From: Photobacterium alginatilyticum
Lineage (GTDB): Bacteria; Pseudomonadota; Gammaproteobacteria; Enterobacterales; Vibrionaceae
Assembly: GCF_009910675.1 (NCBI RefSeq)
Contig: NZ_RSEJ01000016.1
Location: 1 to 64,000, forward strand
DNA length: 64,000 nucleotides
Direction of reading: 5' to 3'
Positions within the stretch are counted from its first letter, which is position 1. Each line of letters opens with the position of its first letter. The notes beneath the pieces were generated by a model. It ran no database searches. It had not been told where the DNA came from and saw only the letters and a list, made by a program, of their open reading frames with translations. This document shows positions 27,677 to 35,444 of the stretch, piece after piece. Position numbers and translations under genes: made by a program.

Positions 27677-30600
27677 TTAGCTCTCCTGATGGTCGGGTTT
27701 GAACAGCCGTAGCCGGTTAGCATTGCTGACAACAGTGATGGAGGATAATGCCATCGCAGCTCCGGCAATAACCGGACTGAGCAAGGTGCCTGTCAACGGA
27801 AACAGTATGCCTGCGGCAACTGGGATCCCCAGGGTGTTGTAGACGAATGCGCCGAACAGGTTCTGCTTCATGTTTTTTAAGGTTGCAGCTGATAGCTGCA
27901 GTGCATCGGCGACTCCGTGCAGGGAGTGGCGGATCAGTGTCAACTGGGCACTTTCAATGGCCACGTCGCTACCACTGCCCATCGCAATACCGACTTCGGC
28001 TTGCGCCAACGCTGGGGCATCATTGATCCCGTCACCGACCATAGCAACGCGTTTGCCTTGTTGCTGAAGATCGGCAATTTTCGCCGCCTTGCCGTCAGGC
28101 AATACGCCGGCGATCACCGTATCTATACCTGCTTGGCGAGCAATTGCCCTGGCGGTGGTTTCCGTATCACCAGTCAACATAACCACATCAAGCTTCATTT
28201 TTCTCAGTCGGTTGATGGCAGCGACGGAATCTGCCCTCAGCGGATCGCTGACGCCCAAAATTCCTGCCAGCTGATTGTCGATGGCTACATAGATAGGGGT
28301 TGCCCCCTGGCTGGCAATAGCTTCGGCATCAACAGCTGCCAGATCAATTCCTACGTTGTTTTTCGTCATCAACTTTTGGTTACCGAGTGCTAGCTGGTGT
28401 CCGTCGACAGTCCCTATAACGCCAAAGCCGGGCATTGCCTTGAATTCGGACTGGGTTGACAGAGGCAGCTTACGAGTTGTGGCAGCATTGACGATCGCCT
28501 TGGCAAGCGGGTGCTCGGAGCTCTGCTCCAAACTGGCTGAGAGGGCAAGCAGGCGATCTTCGCTGGTGCCGTAGCTGCGACAGTCGATGACCTGAGGTTT
28601 GCCTTCTGTCAATGTACCGGTTTTATCGAGTACCACCGTATCGATACCGGCTGCAACCTGCATCGCTTCGGCATCGCGGATCAGCACACCGTATTCTGCG
28701 GCTCTGCCAACCCCGACGGTGACCGACATTGGTGTCGCTAGCCCTAACGCACACGGGCAGGCAATGATCAGCACCGTAGTTGCTGTGACCAGCATATAAA
28801 TAGAGGATGGAGTCGGACCAAAGTAATACCAAATCATGGCCGTTAAGATGGCGATGATCATCACTGCGGGGACAAAAATCGCCGAGATGGTATCTGCCAG
28901 GCGGGCAAGAGCGGGTTTACTGCTCTGGGCCTGACGGACCAGGCTGATAATTCGCGCCAGCATGGTGTCGTTGCCGATTTGCTCGGCACGAAACAGCAGG
29001 CTGCCGTCCTGGTTAATGGTACCGGCGTGAAGTTTGTCGCCTTGTTGTTTGTTGGCCGGGAGCGGTTCGCCGGTCAGCATGGATTCGTCGAGATAGCTCT
29101 GGCCGCTTTCGATGGTGCCATCGACTGGCACCTTGGCACCGGGGTACAGGCGTAGCAACATGTCGGTTTGTACTTCTGCAAGAGGCACTTCCTGCTCACC
29201 TTCTTGGCTCACGACAATGGCTGTCTGAGGCTGCAGATCAATCAGTTGTTCGAGGGCTTTCGAGGTGCGGCTCCGGGCTCTGGCTTCGAGGGCGTGGCCT
29301 AGGGTGATGAGGCCGAGGATCATTGCGGATGCCTCGAAATACACATGCCGGGCCTGCATCGGGAAGATATCCGGCATGATGACGACTAGCATCGAATAGA
29401 GCCAGGCAGAACCCGTGCCGAGGGCGACGAGGGTGTCCATGGTGGCGCGGTGGTGCTTGAAGGCCTTCCAGCTGTTGATATAGAAATGTCGTCCGATGGT
29501 AAACAACAGGAAGAATGTCAGCAGGCCGACGAGTCCCCAGCTGATCTGGCTGGTGGCTGAAGTGATCATCATGCTGCCGCCAAATACTCCCCAGGCCATC
29601 ATCGGGATACCGGCACCGAGGGCAATAAAGGCATTGCGCAGGTGTCGTCGGAAGGTTTGTTCGTTTTGCTGTTGTTGCCGCAGACGGCGGCTTTGTTCAT
29701 CCTCGCTCTGCTCTGCACCATAACCGGCATCATTGATCGCTATAATCACGGCTGAAATGACGTTCTCAAACGGTGCCTGCCCCGAAACAAGCGCCGTTCT
29801 TTCAGCGAGGTTTACATTGGCCTTGTCGACACCGGGAACGGCGAGAATCGCCTTTTCAACAGAGGCTACGCAACTGGCACAGGTCATGCCTGAAAGCAGC
29901 AACTGAGCGGTGTTGCCATCATTGGCCGGAGCATGTGTGTTGTTGGCAACAGGTGCTGTTGTATCTGCTGGCGTCTCTGGTTTTTCACCAGGCTCTGTTC
30001 TCAATTTATCGTCAGCCTGGACCAGTGTTGCCGAGAATCCAAGTTCTTGAATAACATCAATGAGTGTCTGTGTATCGGTATAGGTGGTGATCTCAGCCTG
30101 TGTTTTGCTTACCTCATACGCAGTGATCTGCGGGTGTGCGTCCAGTGCCTTGTTTACTTTAGCCACACATTTTCCGCAGCTAAGTCCAGACAAGGTGAGT
30201 TCGACGACTTGCGCGTCAGGTACGCGGTAACCCGTTTGCTCGATGATAGCAATGGCCGCTTCTCTTGAGAGAGAGCCTGTGAGTTCGGCCTGTGTTTTAG
30301 TGACTGAGTAGCTGTCTATCAGGGGATTGTCAGAGAAAGCGGCTTCAAGTTTGGCTACACATTTTCCGCATGAAAGGCCGCTCAGCGGCAGGGTGTGATG
30401 CTGGCGCTCAACAACCTGATAGCCGAGTTTTTCGATTACTGCCGTTAGGGCCTGTTCGGTAATGGCTCCGGTAACCCGGGCCTGAGTTTTGCTGACAGAA
30501 AAGTCTGCAATGTCAGGATTGGCGGCAAACTCAGATTCGACTTTTTTTACGCATTTGCCACATGACAAGCCGGCTAAAGGCAGCGAGTGCGTGTAACCGG

Positions 30601-30784
30601 CTTCGTAACCCAGTGCTGTGATCGCACTGATAAGAGGGAGAAGCTCGGTGTCACCGCGAACAATTGCTCGCCGGGTATCAACATCGGCAGATTCAATGCC
30701 GGGCAGGGCGATTAAGGATGCCTTGATTTTTCCCGCACAGTTCATGCAACGAACCTTGCCTAGCGGGAGGGTAAATTCAGTCAT
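27677..30784 (-). CDS. copA: Cu(+)-exporting P-type ATPase with five N-terminal metal-binding domains
   Basis: A 1035-residue inner-membrane P1B-type ATPase that pumps Cu(I) out of the cytoplasm. Five heavy-metal-associated domains precede the membrane core: CxxC pairs at 13/16, 75/78, 139/142, 203/206 and 302/305. The core has TGE at 571-573, CPC at 676-678 in helix 6, DKTGT from Asp720, SEHPLA and the MVGDGINDAPAL hinge. Most bacterial CopA proteins have one or two such domains. It is divergent from cueR, with a CueR-type promoter between them. Confidence 0.96.
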   Translation of the reverse strand: MTEFTLPLGKVRCMNCAGKIKASLIALPGIESADVDTRRAIVRGDTELLPLISAITALGYEAGYTHSLPLAGLSCGKCVKKVESEFAANPDIADFSVSKTQARVTGAITEQALTAVIEKLGYQVVERQHHTLPLSGLSCGKCVAKLEAAFSDNPLIDSYSVTKTQAELTGSLSREAAIAIIEQTGYRVPDAQVVELTLSGLSCGKCVAKVNKALDAHPQITAYEVSKTQAEITTYTDTQTLIDVIQELGFSATLVQADDKLRTEPGEKPETPADTTAPVANNTHAPANDGNTAQLLLSGMTCASCVASVEKAILAVPGVDKANVNLAERTALVSGQAPFENVISAVIIAINDAGYGAEQSEDEQSRRLRQQQQNEQTFRRHLRNAFIALGAGIPMMAWGVFGGSMMITSATSQISWGLVGLLTFFLLFTIGRHFYINSWKAFKHHRATMDTLVALGTGSAWLYSMLVVIMPDIFPMQARHVYFEASAMILGLITLGHALEARARSRTSKALEQLIDLQPQTAIVVSQEGEQEVPLAEVQTDMLLRLYPGAKVPVDGTIESGQSYLDESMLTGEPLPANKQQGDKLHAGTINQDGSLLFRAEQIGNDTMLARIISLVRQAQSSKPALARLADTISAIFVPAVMIIAILTAMIWYYFGPTPSSIYMLVTATTVLIIACPCALGLATPMSVTVGVGRAAEYGVLIRDAEAMQVAAGIDTVVLDKTGTLTEGKPQVIDCRSYGTSEDRLLALSASLEQSSEHPLAKAIVNAATTRKLPLSTQSEFKAMPGFGVIGTVDGHQLALGNQKLMTKNNVGIDLAAVDAEAIASQGATPIYVAIDNQLAGILGVSDPLRADSVAAINRLRKMKLDVVMLTGDTETTARAIARQAGIDTVIAGVLPDGKAAKIADLQQQGKRVAMVGDGINDAPALAQAEVGIAMGSGSDVAIESAQLTLIRHSLHGVADALQLSAATLKNMKQNLFGAFVYNTLGIPVAAGILFPLTGTLLSPVIAGAAMALSSITVVSNANRLRLFKPDHQES

Positions 30785-30857
30785 GTGTTTTTCCTTAGCG
30801 GTGAGCAGACGGTAACCACAGACGGTCTATTTCGTCATTTCATTTAATGATGCCCTG

Positions 30858-30888
30858 AGAATAAACCTTCCATCAAGTAGAATGTCAA
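30858..30888 (-). promoter_or_regulatory. CueR-controlled copA promoter
   Basis: On the minus strand TTGACA (30883-30888) and TATTCT (30858-30863) are separated by 19 bp, the stretched spacer of MerR-family promoters. The spacer contains CTTGATGGAAGGTT, matching the 3' half of the E. coli copA CueR box. The 5' half is TTGACATTC, weaker than consensus. Activation by Cu-CueR is inferred from family knowledge. Confidence 0.85.
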
Positions 30889-31004
30889 AGGCTATTTGAC
30901 TTTGATGTGGCCCCTTGATTGAGCGACTGTACCAGAGCTTGATTTTGCCTGAGAAATGGCTGAATAATAGAACTATAACCTTCCAGAAACTGTAAGGATG
31001 AAAT

Positions 31005-31400
31005 GTGAATATTAGTGATGTTGCCAAACAGACCGGGCTGACCGCCAAAACGATTCGATTCTACGAAGACAAAGGGATCATTACGGCGCCGTCACGGGCA
31101 AGTAACGGTTATCGCAGTTATAGCCAGAATAATATCAATGAATTGCAGCTGATCCGCCGCTCCAGACTGGTCGGGTTTACCTTGGACGAGTGTCGTGAGT
31201 TACTGGAGTTTTCGCGGGATCCCCAACGGCGAAGTGCAGATGTGAAGGCTAAGGCCGAGCAAAAGCTTACTGAGATTGACGATAAAATCGCCGAGCTGAT
31301 AGAGATGAAAACCACCCTTGAGGCGTTGACTAAGCAATGCCCTGGCAATGACAGCGCCCGCTGCCCGATCATCGAGGGATTGTGCCAGCACACTAAATAA
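31005..31400 (+). CDS. cueR: Cu(I)-responsive MerR-family activator CueR
   Basis: A 131-residue activator: an N-terminal winged helix (ISDVAKQTGLTAKTIRFYEDKG), a dimerisation helix (about 80-110) and a metal loop with Cys112 and Cys120, the exact positions that bind Cu(I) in E. coli CueR. A third motif, CPIIEGLC, follows. It is divergent from copA, about 220 bp apart. The start is GTG (GTGAATATTAGT), preceded by AAGGATG. Confidence 0.95.
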   Translation: MNISDVAKQTGLTAKTIRFYEDKGIITAPSRASNGYRSYSQNNINELQLIRRSRLVGFTLDECRELLEFSRDPQRRSADVKAKAEQKLTEIDDKIAELIEMKTTLEALTKQCPGNDSARCPIIEGLCQHTK

Positions 31401-31422
31401 ACGGTAGCTTGGGTAGATATGA

Positions 31423-31450
31423 CAAAGCCGCGATGATTATCGCGGCTTTG
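31423..31450. terminator. Bidirectional terminator between cueR and cnoX
   Basis: A perfect 12-bp stem CAAAGCCGCGAT with ATCGCGGCTTTG; the trailing T tract is short on both sides. Confidence 0.7.
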
Positions 31451-31476
31451 TGGTGTGAAGCGTTGTTTCTTTGCGA

Positions 31477-32331
31477 TCAGTACAGTAGCGAATAAAGCTG
31501 GCGGCGGTACTGGCTGGCAATGGCATTACCCTGCCCCAGCGCCGACAGGATATCCATCATGCTCTTTTTCGCATTGCCGTCGGCAAAGTTCATGTCCTTA
31601 CGCAGAATGTTAATCAGCAGCTCCAGAGCATCTTGCGAGCGGTCTACCTGGCTGTACTGGACAGCCAGCTCGTAGGCTATCTGGGTATTTTCCGGAGCGG
31701 CAGCAAGCTGCTCTTCAAGATGGCGGATTTCTGGTGAGTCACTGGCTTGTCTGTGTAACTCGAGTTTGGCGATCAGGCTTTTATACTTGGCATCCTGATC
31801 CTGCATCGGAATGGTATCCAACAGCGTTTCTGCCTCGTCGTATTGCGAGGTTTCAACCAGGCACTCGGCAATAGCCAGAGAAATAATGCTGTTTTGACCG
31901 AAATGGGCTGACAGTTCACGCAGAACAGGCAGGGCCTGGTCGTATTGCTGGCTGTCGACCTGCACCAGTGCTTGTTTTAGCTGAAGCTCCTCCTGGCTTG
32001 GCAGGTGTTTGCTCAGCATGGTACGCAGGCTTTCTTCAGTCTGTGGGCCGGCGGCACCGTCTGCCGGCTGACCATTTTTGAACAATGCAACGGTTGGCAA
32101 ACCGCGAACACCAAATTGAGCTGCAACCATCTGCTGGCTTTCGCAGTCTAACGTCGCAAGGACAAGCTGCCCCTGATATTGCGCTGCGATTTTTTCTAAG
32201 ATGTTGTTAACTTCTGCGGTTTCAGGCATCGATGGCGCCCAGAAACTGATCACAACCGGCGTCTGCATAGATTGCTCGATAACCTGCTGCAGATTCTGCT
32301 CGTTAAGTTCGATCGCTAGTTTTTCATACAT
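31477..32331 (-). CDS. cnoX: Chaperedoxin CnoX (YbbN)
   Basis: A 284-residue cytosolic chaperedoxin that protects GroEL clients during oxidative stress. The N-terminal thioredoxin fold (about 1-110) is followed by TPR repeats to the conserved end YRRQLYSLLY. The thioredoxin active-site position reads WAPSMPET, so both catalytic cysteines are gone; E. coli keeps one (SQHC). Cys63 in LDCESQ is conserved. It is in the same relative position (cueR, cnoX, ybbO, tesA, ybbAP) as in E. coli. Confidence 0.93.
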   Translation of the reverse strand: MYEKLAIELNEQNLQQVIEQSMQTPVVISFWAPSMPETAEVNNILEKIAAQYQGQLVLATLDCESQQMVAAQFGVRGLPTVALFKNGQPADGAAGPQTEESLRTMLSKHLPSQEELQLKQALVQVDSQQYDQALPVLRELSAHFGQNSIISLAIAECLVETSQYDEAETLLDTIPMQDQDAKYKSLIAKLELHRQASDSPEIRHLEEQLAAAPENTQIAYELAVQYSQVDRSQDALELLINILRKDMNFADGNAKKSMMDILSALGQGNAIASQYRRQLYSLLY

Positions 32332-32427
32332 GTTGCTGCTCTTTATTTTAGTGGCCTCTGTAGTTATTTATGGGGTTAATGGCTGAAAAATCAAGAGGTA
32401 TTATCTTTATCGTGGTAGGCAGGCAAT

Positions 32428-32455
32428 AAAAAAGGAGAGCCGCGCTCTCCTTTTT
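32428..32455 (-). terminator. Terminator upstream of cnoX
   Basis: A GGAGAGC/GCTCTCC stem extended by A-T pairs, with loop CGC and T tracts on both strands. It directly follows the stop of the 23-residue frame at 32454-32525. Confidence 0.8.
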
Positions 32456-32525
32456 AGGGTTGTAATGTCAACAATAGGGCAAGTGTCACGCAGACACAGA
32501 GAATATTAATTTGACGCAAAGTCAT
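32454..32525 (-). CDS. Candidate 23-residue hydrophobic peptide
   Basis: A short frame starting MTLRQINILCVCVTLALLL and ending TLQP. A plausible AGG ribosome site lies about 7 nt upstream, and the stop runs directly into a terminator hairpin. It is leucine-rich with uncommon Leu codons (CTA, TTG, TTG, TTA). It could be a small membrane peptide or a leader peptide ahead of cnoX. This is the only gene-like object in the 500-bp gap 32332-32830. Confidence 0.35.
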   Translation of the reverse strand: MTLRQINILCVCVTLALLLTLQP

Positions 32526-32830
32526 GACGTAACCTGGTTATCTATTCTGGTATTTCAAGGCGATGAGTAGGCTCTGCTAGGGCCTCTTTCAACTTACCTG
32601 ACTAAGATAACGACTCAATATGACACAAATATTACGTTAGTTGTCTTTTCTGGCCAATTTCTTCAATTTAGGGTGCTAAGCAATGTTTTTGCTATTTGAG
32701 GTGGCTGAATCGTGGCTTTTTTGATCAGAGATAGATGTGTTTTATTTCATATTCCAAAGCAGGAAAGGATCAAATACCGACATATCGAAGCCGTTTTATC
32801 GACGTTGCCGGTATATAGGCTGGTTTTTCT

Positions 32831-33658
32831 TTAATTACTTTTGCTTAGCAGCTGATCCAGCCAGGAGACAGGCAGGACCCGGCGCAGAAAGCCAAAAATA
32901 TGGGTTGGCTGGGTGACATAGTAACGAGGCTTGGGGCGTTCGCTGTCTATGATTGCCTGCAGGGGACTCAGAACTGCGTCTGGTGCCAAGGTGAACTTGC
33001 TTGATGGCGACGATTTGCCCAGCCTGTCGAGGGTTTGCTGGTAACTGACATGGTGGCGGGAGGCTGCCATATCAATGTGTTGTTCGAACTTGAGTTTGGC
33101 ATTTTCCCTGAAATGACTTTCGATCGGACCTGGCTCGATCAGGCTGACATGAAGTGGCGTATCCTGTAATTCGAGGCGCAGGGTGTCGGTATAACCCTCG
33201 AGGGCAAACTTGCTGGCATTGTAGGCTCCGCGGTACTTCATTGCCACCAATCCGAGCACCGAGCTGTTCTGAACAATCTTCCCGTTGCCTTGTTCGAGCA
33301 TGAGCGGAATCACTGCCTGGGTAAGCTCGTGCCAGCCGAATAAGTTGGTTTCGAACTGTTGTCGCAGGGCTTGTGTCGGTAGGTCTTCGAGGGCGCCGGG
33401 CTGGCCATAGGCGGCATTGTTGAATAACACATCGATGCGCCCTCCCGTTATTGCCAGGCAAGCCTTGATACCTTGATGAATGGATTCGGTATTGTCGAGG
33501 TCAAGTTGGATACAGTTCAATCCCTGCTGCCGAAGGGCTGCAACATCATCCGGGTTCCTGCAACTGGCAACAACGGTATAGCCGGCCTTGTGGAGCTGTT
33601 CAGCACAGAATCGGCCTATGCCGCTGCTGCAACCGGTGATCAGGATGGTTTCTTTCAT
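32831..33658 (-). CDS. ybbO: Short-chain dehydrogenase/reductase (YbbO-like)
   Basis: A 275-residue NAD(P)-dependent oxidoreductase of the classical SDR type. It has the cofactor loop TGCSSGIG at about 8-15, NNAAYG near 86, catalytic Ser in NSSVLG and the YNASK pair near 147-151. The position between cnoX and tesA matches E. coli ybbO, a broad aldehyde/ketone reductase. The C-terminal stretch PTHIFGFLRRVLPVSWLDQLL also fits that subgroup. Confidence 0.88.
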   Translation of the reverse strand: MKETILITGCSSGIGRFCAEQLHKAGYTVVASCRNPDDVAALRQQGLNCIQLDLDNTESIHQGIKACLAITGGRIDVLFNNAAYGQPGALEDLPTQALRQQFETNLFGWHELTQAVIPLMLEQGNGKIVQNSSVLGLVAMKYRGAYNASKFALEGYTDTLRLELQDTPLHVSLIEPGPIESHFRENAKLKFEQHIDMAASRHHVSYQQTLDRLGKSSPSSKFTLAPDAVLSPLQAIIDSERPKPRYYVTQPTHIFGFLRRVLPVSWLDQLLSKSN

Positions 33659-33713
33659 TCTTGTTCCTTTAGCGCGTGTCCCGGAAGGTATATTGAGAAT
33701 AAAGAGTTATAGC

Positions 33714-33757
33714 CAAAAAAAGAACAGCCAGGGGCTGCTACCTGGCTGTTCTTTTTG
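33714..33757 (-). terminator. Terminator after the DUF-type lipoprotein
   Basis: A stem of about 16 bp AAAAAGAACAGCCAGG with CCTGGCTGTTCTTTTT (loop GGCTGCTA), ending the small gene at 33810. Confidence 0.85.
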
Positions 33758-33809
33758 GATTTGAGCGCGTGATCATTGTCCACCCCTTAGTTGCCGGGTG
33801 CTGAGTGCC

Positions 33810-34088
33810 TTAGTTCGTGACTGATGAGCCGTTGATATCAACGATATTGCAGTTCTTTCCGCCCAGCTTGACACAGGTCTCGATGGCAAGCTTCTGCGCT
33901 TCCTGAATATCTCGGGCTCCCCAGGCCGCACCGGCGATTTTATTGGTGCCAATGGCGTAGGCTTTGTTGTCTGATTGCAAACGGTAGTCTTTATATAGTC
34001 CGTAGGTACCCGGATCGGCACTTTGACAACCACTGATGCCAAAAGCAACCGTGATGGCTGCAAAAATTAAGCTATTTCCCTTCAACAT
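33810..34088 (-). CDS. Small secreted lipoprotein, unknown function
   Basis: A 92-residue protein with a lipid signal peptide (lipobox GISGC) and a mature domain of about 70 residues containing two further cysteines (TCVKLGGKNCNIV) that could form a disulfide. The fold looks like a small DUF4189/DUF4156-type domain, with AWGARDIQEAQKLAIETC in the typical place. The ATG at 34088 is preferred to a GTG at 34094. It is monocistronic, with its own terminator. Confidence 0.7.
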   Translation of the reverse strand: MLKGNSLIFAAITVAFGISGCQSADPGTYGLYKDYRLQSDNKAYAIGTNKIAGAAWGARDIQEAQKLAIETCVKLGGKNCNIVDINGSSVTN

Positions 34089-34168
34089 ATCCACTCACTT
34101 ACTTTCTTGTTTGTAAACAGTAAGAAGCTTAGTCAATAAAAATGTACAGCAATAAAATTTCAAACTTT

Positions 34169-34771
34169 TTAATGAAGATACGGAGTAAGCTCAGATGCCA
34201 CAAACTGGGCTATCCATGGCTGGGCATCCGGCTTGGGATGCAGGCCGTCTTCCATCATCCAATCTTGCTTGAGAATGATTTTTTCGAGGAAAAAAGGCAG
34301 TAGCGGCGCATTGTATTGTTTGCTCAACTGGGGGTATATCTTGCTGAAGATCTCGCTGTAGCGCTTGCCGTAGTTGGGCGGCACATGGATTTGCATCAGC
34401 AGGGCGGTTGCACCCTCGTCATGGATCCGGGTGATCATTTGGCCGAGGTTATTGCGTATAGTAGAGGGAGAGAAACCGCGCAGGCCATCATTCGCGCCCA
34501 GCTCGATAATGACGTAATCTGGATTATGTTGTTGTAATAAATTGGGTAACCGCGCCAGGCCGTTGCCCGTGGTATCACCAGAAATGCTGGCATTTACAAC
34601 GTTTATCGAGTGTCCCTGCTGCGCCAGAACCGGCTCCATCAGAACCGGCCAGCTCTGTTCAGCACGCATTTGGTACCCGGCACTCAGACTATCGCCGACA
34701 ACCAGCAAAGTGTTGCTGTAGGCGTTTAGCGAGAAAACAACGAACAATAAAACTGAAAGGAATCGCATCAT
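34169..34771 (-). CDS. tesA: Acyl-CoA thioesterase I / lysophospholipase L1
   Basis: A periplasmic SGNH hydrolase cleaving acyl-CoA, lysophospholipid and aryl ester bonds. The 200-residue product has a signal peptide (MMRFLSVLLFVVFSLNAYS), block I GDSLSAGY (Ser28), block III GANDGLRG and block V DGLHP with the Asp/His pair. The start is the ATG pair at 34771/34768. The upstream frame to 34918 lies antisense to ybbA and is not coding. Start codons of tesA and ybbA overlap. Confidence 0.95.
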   Translation of the reverse strand: MMRFLSVLLFVVFSLNAYSNTLLVVGDSLSAGYQMRAEQSWPVLMEPVLAQQGHSINVVNASISGDTTGNGLARLPNLLQQHNPDYVIIELGANDGLRGFSPSTIRNNLGQMITRIHDEGATALLMQIHVPPNYGKRYSEIFSKIYPQLSKQYNAPLLPFFLEKIILKQDWMMEDGLHPKPDAQPWIAQFVASELTPYLH

Positions 34772-35444
34772 GTCAACTTCCGTGATTAAGGCTGTATCTG
34801 TATCCAAACAGGTGACGACAGCATCATCGTCGCTCACCATATTGCAGGATGTTTCCCTTGAGGTCGAGCAAGGAGAGGCAATTGCTTTAGTTGGCGTCTC
34901 CGGTGCAGGTAAATCCACGTTGATGACGCTGCTGGCGGGACTGGATGTACCAACCGATGGTGAGATCGAACTTCTCGGCAGGCCCTTGTCCCGGCTTGAC
35001 GATGAGGCCAGGGCGGCATTGCGTAGTGATTCGATAGGCTTTGTTTTTCAGAGTTTTTTGCTTATTCCGTCGCTCAGCGCACTGGAAAACGTGATGCTGC
35101 CGGCAATCATCAAAGGACAGGACGGTGATGAGCTTCGCGCGGCGGAGCTACTGTCCCAGGTTGGGCTTGAAGGGCGGGAGAGCCACCTGCCGTCACAGCT
35201 CTCGGGCGGTGAGCAGCAGCGGGTGGCACTGGCGAGGGCATTTATGACCCGTCCTCAGGTCTTGTTCGCCGATGAGCCGACCGGCAATCTCGATCAGCAT
35301 ACTGCCGCCACGGTGATTGACCTGCTGTTTGCCCTCAACCGTGATCATGGCACCACCCTGGTACTGGTGACCCATGATCCGCAACTGGCGCAACGCTGTG
35401 ATCGTACCTTACGGATCCAGGGCGGAAGTGTGGAGGCTGCATGA
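34770..35444 (+). CDS. ybbA: ABC transporter ATP-binding protein YbbA
   Basis: A 224-residue ATPase of the LolD/MacB type. Walker A GVSGAGKST is at 42-50, the signature LSGGEQQR near 137-144 and Walker B VLFADEPTGNLD follows. It overlaps ybbP by 4 nt (ATGA) and forms a type VII (MacB-like, FtsX-fold) complex with it. The operon is divergent from tesA; the ribosome site AAAGGAA lies within the tesA coding sequence. Confidence 0.95.
   Translation: MSTSVIKAVSVSKQVTTASSSLTILQDVSLEVEQGEAIALVGVSGAGKSTLMTLLAGLDVPTDGEIELLGRPLSRLDDEARAALRSDSIGFVFQSFLLIPSLSALENVMLPAIIKGQDGDELRAAELLSQVGLEGRESHLPSQLSGGEQQRVALARAFMTRPQVLFADEPTGNLDQHTAATVIDLLFALNRDHGTTLVLVTHDPQLAQRCDRTLRIQGGSVEAA

Noticed and set aside
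34772-34918. N-terminal extension of tesA by 49 residues
   Set aside because: It lies antisense to ybbA, and the signal peptide starts cleanly at the internal MMRFLS.
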